A DNA stretch of 64,000 bases from positions 62,001 through 126,000 of the forward strand of contig NZ_PJRS01000028.1 of the NCBI RefSeq assembly GCF_002858925.1, given 5' to 3'. Shown one piece after another: positions 10,878-18,377 of this stretch. Each line of letters starts with the position of its first letter. Positions within the stretch are counted from its first letter, which is position 1. Source of the stretch: Caulobacter zeae (GTDB lineage: Bacteria > Pseudomonadota > Alphaproteobacteria > Caulobacterales > Caulobacteraceae). The notes beneath the pieces were generated by a model. That model was not told the origin of the DNA, searched no databases, and was given only the letters and a program-made list of their open reading frames with translations. Position numbers and translations under genes: made by a program.

Positions 10878-11312
10878 ATGCCCCATGCCGTGGACGCCGT
10901 CCTGCAGGACGAGCTGCGTCGCGCGGGCCTGCCTTGCCGCGGCCCGACCTCGCGCCTGCTGGCGCTGCTGCGCGCCTCGGAGGAGACGCACCTGACCGCG
11001 CCCGAGATCGCCGAGCTGGCGGCCGAGGCGGGCCTGGCCATGCCGCCGGCCGAGATCGCCCGCCAGGTCGAGGCCTTCGCCGACCACGGCCTCCTGGGAC
11101 GGCTGCCGACCACCACGGCCGAGCCGGTGTTCGACACGCAGCCCGAGCCGCACTTCCACCTGATCTACGAGGACACCGCGCGGATCGTCGACCTGCACGT
11201 CTCGCCCGAGACCCTGCTGGCCATGCTGCGCGACGCCCTGGCCAGGCGTCCGGGCGGGGTGGAGGTGGTGGTGGTCATGCGCCGCGAGGCCGGGCCGGCG
11301 ACCGGGGGATAA
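10878..11312 (+). CDS. Fur-family metal/peroxide regulator
   Basis: 144 residues from the ATG at 10878, which follows a GGGAGG motif; the open frame reaches further upstream but that part is not Fur-like. The N-terminal winged helix (R21-GPTSRLLALLRA, then TAPEIAELAAEAG) and the segment PHFHLIYEDTARIVDLHV match the Fur fold and its metal-binding H-x-H strand (H92, H94). The CxxC zinc pairs of classical Fur are absent, as in Irr-like or other divergent members. It is divergent from oxyR. The neighbourhood suggests iron or peroxide responsive control, but the metal cannot be assigned. Confidence 0.75.
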   Translation: MPHAVDAVLQDELRRAGLPCRGPTSRLLALLRASEETHLTAPEIAELAAEAGLAMPPAEIARQVEAFADHGLLGRLPTTTAEPVFDTQPEPHFHLIYEDTARIVDLHVSPETLLAMLRDALARRPGGVEVVVVMRREAGPATGG

Positions 11313-11399
11313 ACCAGCGTATGGGTGTCGGTGGCGGGGACGGTGGTCTAATCCAGTCCCGGTCAGCGTCCATGTAACGGGCGTGCTTAGAGAAACGCC

Positions 11400-11762
11400 A
11401 TGTCCCGCCGGCGCGCCATCGCCGTCATCGACGACGACGCCCTTGTCCGCTCGGGCCTCGCGCGACTGATCCGCTCGTTCGGGCTGGAGGTCGGCGTCTT
11501 CGCCTCGGCGGCCAGCTTCCTGGCCTCGGGCGTGGAAGCCTGGGGCTGCGTGGTCACCGACATCCATATGCCGGAAATCTCGGGCCTGGATCTGCTGCGC
11601 CGCCTGCAGGCCAGCCATCCGGACCTGCCGGTGGTGGTGGTCACCGCCTTTCCGGACATGCGCGACCAGGCGATGGGCGCCGGGGCGCGGGATTTTCTCG
11701 AAAAGCCCTGTGCGCCCGACCGGATCGAGGCGACCTTGAGGCGGATGCTCGACGAGACGTGA
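11400..11762 (+). CDS. Stand-alone FixJ-type receiver-domain protein
   Basis: 120 residues, one receiver domain and no output domain. The acidic pocket (IDDD, residues 10-13), phospho-acceptor D54 in VVTDIHMPEISGLDLL, the switch Thr (VVVVTAF) and the conserved Lys (FLEKP) are all present, so it should be phosphorylated. It is followed after 50 bases by a FixJ-type regulator, and a FixL-type kinase is read on the opposite strand 1.3 kb away. It may be a phosphate sink, a phosphorelay intermediate or a competitor for the neighbouring regulator. Which of these cannot be told from sequence. Confidence 0.88.
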   Translation: MSRRRAIAVIDDDALVRSGLARLIRSFGLEVGVFASAASFLASGVEAWGCVVTDIHMPEISGLDLLRRLQASHPDLPVVVVTAFPDMRDQAMGAGARDFLEKPCAPDRIEATLRRMLDET

Positions 11763-11812
11763 AGCGCTGGGCGTGAGGCGCGGGGGCGTCGCTGGTGGAA
11801 GGGGGATAGGGT

Positions 11813-12463
11813 ATGCCGGGCAAGGCCGAGAGCAGGAACGACGAGGCGGTGCAGACCGTGCTGATCGTCGACGACAACGAGATGTTCCGCGGCTCGATGG
11901 ACAAGCTGTTCCGGTCGGTTGGCCTGCGCACGGCGCTCTACGGCTCGGCCGCGGAGCTGCTCGACGCCGCCTTGCCCGACACCGCGTGCTGCATCCTGGT
12001 GGACGTGCGCATGCCCAAGATGAGCGGCCTCGACCTGCAGGAGACCCTGGCCGCGCGCGGCGTGCGGGCCCCGGTGATCGTCATGACCGGCCATGCCGAC
12101 GTGCCGATGACGGTGCGGGCGATGAAGGCCGGCGCCGTCGACTTCCTCGCCAAGCCCTTCCGCGACCAGGACATGATCGACGCCGTCACCGCCGCCCTGG
12201 CCAAGGACGGAAAGCGCCGAGAACTGGCCCGCGATGTCGCGCAGGTGAAGGCCCGCTTCGACGGCCTGACCCCACGCGAAAAGCAGGTCATGACCCTGGT
12301 CACCGCCGGCCTGCTCAACAAGCAGGTGGCCGGCGAACTGGGCCTGCAGGAAATCACCGTCAAGCTGCATCGCGGCAGCCTGATGAAGAAGATGCGCGCG
12401 GGCTCGTTCGCCGAGCTGGTGCGCATGGCCGAGGCCCTGGAGCGGGATCGGGCGGGCGGTTAG
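11813..12463 (+). CDS. FixJ-family response regulator (receiver plus LuxR-type HTH)
   Basis: 216 residues. The receiver spans about 14-130 with pocket residues VDDNE and phospho-site D64 ([12 protein letters not shown]), and [26 protein letters not shown] is close to FixJ/TodT proteins. The C-terminal HTH starts at [16 protein letters not shown], with [21 protein letters not shown] as the recognition region. The ATG at 11813 follows a purine-rich GGAAGGGGG. Its likely partner is the FixL-type kinase at 13111-15030 on the opposite strand. Its targets are unknown; the adjacent cupin is one candidate. Confidence 0.9.
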   Translation: MPGKAESRNDEAVQTVLIVDDNEMFRGSMDKLFRSVGLRTALYGSAAELLDAALPDTACCILVDVRMPKMSGLDLQETLAARGVRAPVIVMTGHADVPMTVRAMKAGAVDFLAKPFRDQDMIDAVTAALAKDGKRRELARDVAQVKARFDGLTPREKQVMTLVTAGLLNKQVAGELGLQEITVKLHRGSLMKKMRAGSFAELVRMAEALERDRAGG

Positions 12464-12476
12464 GCCCGGGTCGCCG

Positions 12477-12887
12477 TCATACCTTGGGCGGACCGGCCAG
12501 GTACTGGGCGTCGGTCACGTGCTCCATCCAGGTCACCGGTGAGCCGTTCAGCGCTTCCTGGATGGCGATGTGGGTCATAGAGGTGGTCGGCGTGGCGCCG
12601 TGCCAGTGACGATGGCCGGGCGGGCAGACGACGACGTCGCCTGCGCGGATCTCGACGATGTCCTCAGCCTCGCATTGGGTCCAGCCGCAGCCGGCGGTGA
12701 CCACCAGGATCTGGCCCAGCGGATGGGTGTGCCAGGCCGTGCGGGCGCTGGGCTCGAAGGTGACGCTGGCGGCCGAGACACGGGCCGGGGACTCGGCTGT
12801 GTGCAGCGGGTCGAGGCGCACCTGGCCGGTGAACCAGTCGGCGGGGCCCTTCTGCGACGGCTGGCTGCCTGCGCGCTTGAGGATCAT
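12477..12887 (-). CDS. Small cupin, similar to cupin hydroxynitrile lyases
   Basis: 136 residues from the ATG at 12887, chosen for its strong AAGGAG site seven bases upstream and because the single-domain family begins at this point. The N-terminus ([18 protein letters not shown]) and the metal-site region [10 protein letters not shown] and [10 protein letters not shown] resemble manganese cupins described as (R)-selective hydroxynitrile lyases and related carboxymuconolactone-type cupins. The His ligands are present. The natural reaction of most members is unknown. The frame stays open to 13097, and an ATG at 12998 would add a plausible signal peptide ([16 protein letters not shown]), so a secreted form is possible. 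The gene sits between a FixJ-type regulator and its likely kinase. Confidence 0.8.
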   Translation of the reverse strand: MILKRAGSQPSQKGPADWFTGQVRLDPLHTAESPARVSAASVTFEPSARTAWHTHPLGQILVVTAGCGWTQCEAEDIVEIRAGDVVVCPPGHRHWHGATPTTSMTHIAIQEALNGSPVTWMEHVTDAQYLAGPPKV

Positions 12888-13110
12888 GGCTGTCTCCTTC
12901 GAGGACGCCCGGCGGGGCGATGCGGCCGCGAGCGCCGGCAGCAAGCTCCAGCACAGGACGCCGAAACCTAGGGTCGACACGGCTCGCCGATCCGGCATCG
13001 CAGCGCTCCGAGCGGTGAAAACGGTCGGGCAATCTAGCAGCGGGCTGGCGGGGCGATTAGCGGCGCGGCGCTCCATGGGGTGATGAGCTGCGCTCATCGA
13101 TGGAAGGCCT

Positions 13111-15030
13111 TCAGACGACCGCCGGCAACCGCACCTCGATCCGCGCGCCGATCTCGCCGGCCGTTGACGGCAGCACCGCGATGCGACCGTCGTGGGCGGC
13201 GACGGCGGAGCGGCAGATGGCCAGGCCCAGGCCCATGCCGCCGGGCTTGGTGGTGAAGAAGGTTTCGAAGGCGCGGTCGGCGGCGTCGGGCGGGAAGCCG
13301 GGGCCGGTGTCGGCGATCTCGATCACGGCCTCGCCGCCTTCGCGGCGCGAGCGGACGTGCAGGCGGCGGGTCTCGACGGGGACGGCGCTCATGGCCTGGA
13401 CGCCGTTGAGCATCAGGTTGACCAGCGCCTGTTGCAGCACGACGCGGTCGCCGTGGACGACGGTGTCGGGCGCCTGCGGGTCGAGGATCAGTTCGACGCC
13501 GTGCTCGGCGATCTCGCGCCGCACGAAGCCGGCCGAGGCGGCCAGCAGGCCGTCGAGCGGCAGGGGCGCGCGGTCGGCGGGGGTCTGGGCGATCAGGCCG
13601 CGGATGCCGCGCACCACCTCGGCGGCGTGGGCGGCGGCGTGGACGACGTCGGCGACGGCCTCCTTGGCCTCGTCCAGGTCGGGGGTCTCGCGGTCGAGCC
13701 AGCGCTGGGCCGCGCCGGCGGCGTTGGAGATGGCGGCGAGCGGCTGGTTGACCTCGTGGGCGATCGAGGCCGACAGCACCCCCAGCGTCGCCGCCCGCAG
13801 GGCGTGCTCCAGCTCGGCGCGGGCGCGATCCAGCCGCTCCTGCATGCGCCGCTGCTCGGTCAGGTCGACGATCGAGGCCTGGACGCGGTCGAGGCCCTGG
13901 GCGTCCGACGGGAAGTTCAGCGCGACCATCACCGGGATCATCTCGCCGGTGCGGCTGCGCACGGTGGTCTCGGTCTCGAAGCGCGGCGCGCCGGCGTCGA
14001 AGGCGATCAGGAACTGGGCGAAGCTGTCGTCGGTCTCGGGCAGCAGTTCGTCCAGGCGCTGGAAGAAGCCGGCCTTGTCGGCGACGCCCATCATCTTCAG
14101 GGCCGTGGCGTTGACGTCGGTGATGCCAACCCTGGTCTTGATCTCGCGGGCGACCTCGGGATTGCGGGCCAGGTGCTCGGCCAGATCCGTGACGCCCTGG
14201 GCGCGTAACTCGTCCAGCGCGGCCTTCACCGGCCGGAAGTCGTGCTCCCAGATCGACACCGCCAGGGTGTTGAAGATGGTGCGGTAGCGGGCCTCGCTGC
14301 GGCGCAGGGCCTCGTCGGCGCGACGCAGGTCGGAGATATCGGTGTTGCTCTCCAGCAGGGCGTGGGCGCCGGTCTCGTCGCGCTCCAGGATCCACTCGCT
14401 GAGCACGGTGAGGATCCCGCCGTCCTTGCGGCGCTGGCTGACCTCGCCCTGCCAGGCGCCGTCGCGGGCCACCAGGGCGGCGATGTCCTCGGAGGGGGCG
14501 GGCAGGGCGGTCGCCAGCAGGCGGTGGGCGTCCTGGCCCAGGGCCTCGTCTCGCGTCCAGCCGTAGAGGCGCTCGGCCCCGCGGTTCCAGAAGGTGATCC
14601 GCCCCTGGGCGTCGCGGATGAAGATGGCGTCGGAGGTGACGTCGAGCAGCCGGGCCTGGGCCTGCAGGATCTCGCGGGCGGCCAGGTTGCGGCCGGTCAG
14701 GAAGGCCGCCACGCCCAGCGCCGCCAGGCTGACCATCAGGCGCAGGGTGGGGGCCAGTTCGACGTCTTCCCCATGGGCGAAGGCGAAGCTGGTGGTGGCC
14801 ATGGCCGCGCAGGCCAGGGTGACGACCCACAGCCTGCGGCCGGGCAGCTCCTCGCCGACCAGCAGCAGCACCAACACGTAGAGCACCGCCACCGCGCTGG
14901 AGAGCGGGGTGAAGGTGTCGATGACGAACACGGCCGCCGCGATCAGGGCCGCGCCGGCCAGGCGCAGGCGACGGCCGACCGCCGAGGGGCGCGACGAGGG
15001 GAAGGGCGAAAAGCGCATCAGGCGATTCAT
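13111..15030 (-). CDS. FixL-type PAS sensor histidine kinase
   Basis: 639 residues from the ATG at 15030. Residues ~20-115 hold hydrophobic membrane segments. PAS domain 1 covers ~125-235 ([22 protein letters not shown]) and a second, longer PAS-like region ~245-395. The dimerisation box has H425 in [19 protein letters not shown], the subtype found in FixL and DctB. The ATPase has N-box [16 protein letters not shown]1 DTGPGF and G2 GGMGLGLAI. The first PAS lacks an obvious haem-ligand pattern, so oxygen sensing should not be assumed. The likely partners are the FixJ-type proteins at 11.4-12.5 kb. Confidence 0.92.
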   Translation of the reverse strand: MNRLMRFSPFPSSRPSAVGRRLRLAGAALIAAAVFVIDTFTPLSSAVAVLYVLVLLLVGEELPGRRLWVVTLACAAMATTSFAFAHGEDVELAPTLRLMVSLAALGVAAFLTGRNLAAREILQAQARLLDVTSDAIFIRDAQGRITFWNRGAERLYGWTRDEALGQDAHRLLATALPAPSEDIAALVARDGAWQGEVSQRRKDGGILTVLSEWILERDETGAHALLESNTDISDLRRADEALRRSEARYRTIFNTLAVSIWEHDFRPVKAALDELRAQGVTDLAEHLARNPEVAREIKTRVGITDVNATALKMMGVADKAGFFQRLDELLPETDDSFAQFLIAFDAGAPRFETETTVRSRTGEMIPVMVALNFPSDAQGLDRVQASIVDLTEQRRMQERLDRARAELEHALRAATLGVLSASIAHEVNQPLAAISNAAGAAQRWLDRETPDLDEAKEAVADVVHAAAHAAEVVRGIRGLIAQTPADRAPLPLDGLLAASAGFVRREIAEHGVELILDPQAPDTVVHGDRVVLQQALVNLMLNGVQAMSAVPVETRRLHVRSRREGGEAVIEIADTGPGFPPDAADRAFETFFTTKPGGMGLGLAICRSAVAAHDGRIAVLPSTAGEIGARIEVRLPAVV

Positions 15031-15178
15031 AGCGCAAGCCTGGCCCGGGCCGGGACCCCCTACCAAGGTCTGGGGCGGACCAACCAAGTCGATACGCGCG
15101 GTCAACGTCCGTTCGGTGTGTCGGATGAGCGACCGTCGCTAGGGTTGCGGTCATTCGAGGCGGCAGGAGGCCGGAGCC

Positions 15179-15766
15179 ATGTTGCAATCCATCGACACCC
15201 AGGCGGCCATGCCGTCTTCCAACGCGCCCCAGGCGATCTGGCTGGTCGAGCAGGCCCTGGCCGCCCTCGACGCCGATCTCGGCTCGGCCCGCGAGATGCT
15301 GGACCGGCTGGCGGTGGTGCTGAGCAGCGCCGCCCGGCGCGAGGAGCGCAGCTTCCTGCCCGGCTCGCGGGTGCGGTCCTCGGGGCCGGCGCGCGGGGGC
15401 CTCGCCGGCTGGCAGATCCGGGCCGTGGCGGCCCATGTCGAGGCCCATATCGGCTCGACCGTCTCGGTCGCCGTGCTGGCCAGCCGCGTGGGCCTGTCGG
15501 CCAGCTATTTCTGCCGCGCCTTCAAGGTCAGCACCGACGAGACGCCGCACGCCTACATCATGCGCCGGCGCCTGGAGCACGCCCAGGCGATGATGCTGGA
15601 GACCGACGAGAGCCTGGCCCACATCGCCGCCGTCTGCGGCCTGGCCGACCAGGCCCACCTGACGCGCCTGTTCCGCCGCCACACCGGCCAGACCCCCAAT
15701 GTCTGGCGCCGCGAGAACCGTCCGTGGGGCCGGGCCCTGGTGATGGGCTCGCTGCGGCGGGCCTGA
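15179..15766 (+). CDS. AraC-family transcriptional regulator
   Basis: 195 residues; the ATG follows AGGAGG. The C-terminal ~100 residues contain the two AraC helix-turn-helix units: VAVLASRVGLSASYFCRAFK and, after the linker helix, LAHIAAVCGLADQAHLTRLF with the family signature ending RRHTGQTPNVWR. The N-terminal ~80 residues form a short helical region with no cupin-type ligand domain. It is divergent from the sensor kinase and 122 bases upstream of dps. It resembles the AraC protein at 59.0-59.6 kb in layout, a short helical N-terminus plus the DNA-binding domain. Confidence 0.92.
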   Translation: MLQSIDTQAAMPSSNAPQAIWLVEQALAALDADLGSAREMLDRLAVVLSSAARREERSFLPGSRVRSSGPARGGLAGWQIRAVAAHVEAHIGSTVSVAVLASRVGLSASYFCRAFKVSTDETPHAYIMRRRLEHAQAMMLETDESLAHIAAVCGLADQAHLTRLFRRHTGQTPNVWRRENRPWGRALVMGSLRRA

Positions 15767-15888
15767 GCCGAGCGCGACGGCGCCGACGTTCAAGCCGGCG
15801 CGCCTCGCGCCAAGCACGTTCGCCGCCAGCAGCGCAATATCACTCTCAACGGCGTGGCGATGGACCCCGCCTTCGCAGGAGAACACCC

Positions 15889-16410
15889 ATGGACACCGAA
15901 ATCGCCCGCGCCCGGCGCCTGGCCCCGCTGACCACGCCCACCGGCCTGGGCGAAGCCGCCGCCAAGGACATCTCCGCGGCCCTGACCGCGCTGCTGGCCG
16001 ACGTCTTCGCGCTCTACATCAAGACCAAGAACTTCCACTGGCACGTCTCGGGCCCGCACTTCCGCGACTACCACCTGATGTTCGACGAGCAGGGCGACGA
16101 GCTCTACGCCATGACCGACCCGATCGCCGAGCGGGTGCGGAAGCTGGGCGGCACCACCCTGCGCTCGATCGGCCACATCGCCCGCGCCCAGCGGGTGCTG
16201 GACAACGACGCCGACTATGTCGAGCCGCACGACATGCTGGCCGAACTGCGCGACGACAACGGCGGCCTGGCCGCGGCCATGCGGGCCGTGCACAGCGCCT
16301 GCGACGAGCACGGCGACATCGCCACCGCCAGCCTGCTGGAGAACTGGATCGACGAGACCGAAAAGCGCGTCTGGTTCCTGTTCGAGGCCGGCCGCCGCGA
16401 CCGCGCCTGA
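15889..16410 (+). CDS. dps: Dps, DNA-protecting mini-ferritin
   Basis: 173 residues, normal Dps length. The inter-subunit ferroxidase ligands are all present in the family spacing: H50, H62, D66, D77 and E81 (within FHWHVSGPHFRDYHLMFDEQGDEL and MTDPIAERV). The protein forms a 12-subunit shell that oxidises Fe(II) with H2O2 and stores the iron, limiting Fenton damage. The start is fixed by AGGAG seven bases upstream. It lies near katG and oxyR, consistent with an oxidative-stress block. No OxyR-like box was seen directly upstream. Confidence 0.95.
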   Translation: MDTEIARARRLAPLTTPTGLGEAAAKDISAALTALLADVFALYIKTKNFHWHVSGPHFRDYHLMFDEQGDELYAMTDPIAERVRKLGGTTLRSIGHIARAQRVLDNDADYVEPHDMLAELRDDNGGLAAAMRAVHSACDEHGDIATASLLENWIDETEKRVWFLFEAGRRDRA

Positions 16411-16527
16411 TCCCCCTCGGGGTCCTGGAACCTCTCCCCCCAGGCCTGGACCCCGCAAGGCCCCGCCCGCCGCGCCTCCCCCGGCGGCCGGCGGGGCCGC
16501 CCCATATCCGACCAAGGGGCGTTGCTC

Positions 16528-16674
16528 GTGAACGGCTTCCAGAAACTGGCGCTCAGCGCCGCGACCGCCGCGCTTCTGGCGCTGACGGCCTTCGCCGCGG
16601 TGGCGCCGCGCGGCGCGCCCGATCGCGCCGCGGCTTCCGTTCAAGACATCGCCTCTCGGCGCTCCGTGAACTAG
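16528..16674 (+). CDS. Possible small exported peptide (48 residues)
   Basis: A GTG-initiated frame with an AAGGGG motif upstream encodes VNGFQKLALSAATAALLALT, a short basic start and a hydrophobic core, followed by a charged tail DRAAASVQDIASRRSVN. This looks like a signal peptide or single membrane anchor. It fits neatly between dps and the next gene, 29 bases before that ATG. There is no family evidence, and GC-rich DNA makes chance frames common, so it remains a candidate. Confidence 0.4.
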   Translation: MNGFQKLALSAATAALLALTAFAAVAPRGAPDRAAASVQDIASRRSVN

Positions 16675-16703
16675 GGTCTGCAAGGACCGCCAGGAGGCCC
16701 GCC

Positions 16704-18377
16704 GTGACCGATATCATCGCCACCAAGCCGCTCGCCCCCGACGACCCCTACGCCCGCACCGCCCAGATCTTTCCGGTGCTGTCGCCCGAGATGGCCGAGC
16801 GCCTGGCCGGTTACGGCGTCGAGGAGGCGATCGCGAAGGGGCAGGTGCTGTTCCGTCGAGGCGACCGGCGGGCCGACTTCTTCCTGGTGCTGGACGGGCA
16901 GGTGGGGATCACCCGCACCGGCGAGGAAGGCGACGACGAGATCCTGACCATCCACCGGGCCGGCCAGTTCAGCGGCGAGCTCGACCAGATCAACGCCCGC
17001 GCCCTGCTGGTCGGGGCCCGGGCCCTGACCGACGGCCGGGTGGTGCGGGTGGCCAATGCGAACGTGCCGCGGATGATGGCGGCCGAGCCCGACATCGGCG
17101 AGATCGTCATGCGGGCCTTCATCCTGCGGCGGATGGGCTTCCTGCATCACGGCGAGGCGGGGATCGTGCTGATCGGCCGGCCCGACGATCCCGAGACCCT
17201 GCGCATCGAGCGCTTCGCCGTGCGCAACGGCTATCCCCTGCGGCTGGTCGACGTGGAGAGCGACGAGGCCGCCTCCGGCTGCATGGGCCGCCACGGCCTG
17301 GACATCGCCGACCTGCCGGCGGTGGTGCTGCCCGACCGCAGCGTGCTGCTCAATCCCGACACCATGGCCCTGGCCGACCGCCTGGGCATGACCGAGCGCT
17401 TCGACCCGCAGGCGGTGTTCGACGTGGCGGTGGTGGGCGCGGGGCCGGCGGGCCTGTCGGCGGCGACCTATGCGGCGTCCGAGGGGCTGGCGACGGTGAT
17501 CCTGGAGGGCCTGGCGCCCGGCGGGCAGGCCGGGGCCAGCTCGAAGATCGAGAACTATCTGGGCTTTCCGACGGGGATTTCGGGCCAGGCCCTGGCCGGT
17601 CGCGCCCAGGTGCAGGCCCAGAAGTTCGGGGCGCGGCTGGCGGTGTCGCGGGCGGTTGTCGGGGTCGAGTGCGACAAGCGTCCCTATCGCCTGAAGCTGG
17701 AGGACGGCCAGACCCTGCTGGCGCGGGCGGTGGTGATCGCCTCGGGCGCCCGCTACCGCAAGCTGGACGTCGAGGGCTACGACCGCTTCGACGGCCAGGC
17801 GATCCACTACGCGGCCACGGCCATGGAGTCGGACCTCTGCCGGGGCCAGGCGGTGGTGGTGGTCGGCGGCGGCAACTCGGCCGGCCAGGCGGCGATGTTC
17901 CTGTCGCGCACCGTCGGCCACGTGCACATGCTGGTGCGCGGCGAGGGGCTGGCGGCGACGATGTCGGACTATCTGGTCCAGCGCATCGAAGGCTCGGCCC
18001 GCATCACCCTCTATCCGTTCAGCGAGGTCTCCCGCCTGGAGGGAGAGCGCACCCTGAGGCGGATCGGCTGGACCGACCATCGCAGCGGCGAGGAGACCGT
18101 GGTCGACGCCGGGGCGCTGTTCGTGATGATCGGCGCCGAGCCCAACACCGACTGGCTGCGCGGCTGCATCGACCTGGACGAGCGCGGCTTCGTGCTGACC
18201 GGCGAGAGCGGCCAGGTCCCCGGCGCCCGCTCGGCCTACGAGACCGAACGGCCTGGGGTCTACGCGGTCGGGGACGTGCGCTCGGGCTCGATCAAGCGGG
18301 TGGCGGCCGGGGTGGGCGAGGGCTCGGTGGTGGTCTCGGCCATCCACCGCGACCTGGAGGCGCTGCGGGCGGTCTAG
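16704..18377 (+). CDS. Cyclic-nucleotide-binding / glutaredoxin-like / thioredoxin-reductase-like fusion
   Basis: 557 residues in three parts. Residues ~20-140 are a cyclic-nucleotide-binding domain (KGQVLFRRGDRRADFFLVLDG, then the GQFSGELDQIN turn). Residues ~150-230 are a glutaredoxin-like fold whose active-site cysteines are replaced (LIGRPDDPETLR). Residues ~238-557 are a two-dinucleotide flavoprotein: FAD motif GAGPAG at 245-250, NADPH motif GGGNSAG at 388-394, and the C-terminal FAD motif YAVGDVRSGSIKR. The redox CxxC of true thioredoxin reductase is AATA (370-373), so it cannot pass electrons through that disulfide. It is probably an NAD(P)H-dependent reductase with another acceptor, gated by cAMP, c-di-GMP or a similar ligand. 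Its stop shares CTAG with the convergent TonB receptor. Confidence 0.88.
   Translation: MTDIIATKPLAPDDPYARTAQIFPVLSPEMAERLAGYGVEEAIAKGQVLFRRGDRRADFFLVLDGQVGITRTGEEGDDEILTIHRAGQFSGELDQINARALLVGARALTDGRVVRVANANVPRMMAAEPDIGEIVMRAFILRRMGFLHHGEAGIVLIGRPDDPETLRIERFAVRNGYPLRLVDVESDEAASGCMGRHGLDIADLPAVVLPDRSVLLNPDTMALADRLGMTERFDPQAVFDVAVVGAGPAGLSAATYAASEGLATVILEGLAPGGQAGASSKIENYLGFPTGISGQALAGRAQVQAQKFGARLAVSRAVVGVECDKRPYRLKLEDGQTLLARAVVIASGARYRKLDVEGYDRFDGQAIHYAATAMESDLCRGQAVVVVGGGNSAGQAAMFLSRTVGHVHMLVRGEGLAATMSDYLVQRIEGSARITLYPFSEVSRLEGERTLRRIGWTDHRSGEETVVDAGALFVMIGAEPNTDWLRGCIDLDERGFVLTGESGQVPGARSAYETERPGVYAVGDVRSGSIKRVAAGVGEGSVVVSAIHRDLEALRAV

Noticed and set aside
13111..15030. Haem oxygen sensor FixL in the strict sense
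   Set aside because: The kinase subtype matches FixL, but I cannot see the haem-ligating His context in the PAS domains.
13094..15886. 930-residue minus-strand open frame
   Set aside because: It overlaps the FixL-type kinase and the AraC gene in a shadow frame. The kinase frame carries the real motifs.
16704..18377. Thioredoxin reductase (TrxB)
   Set aside because: The CxxC is AATA and a cyclic-nucleotide domain precedes it, so the usual name would mislead.
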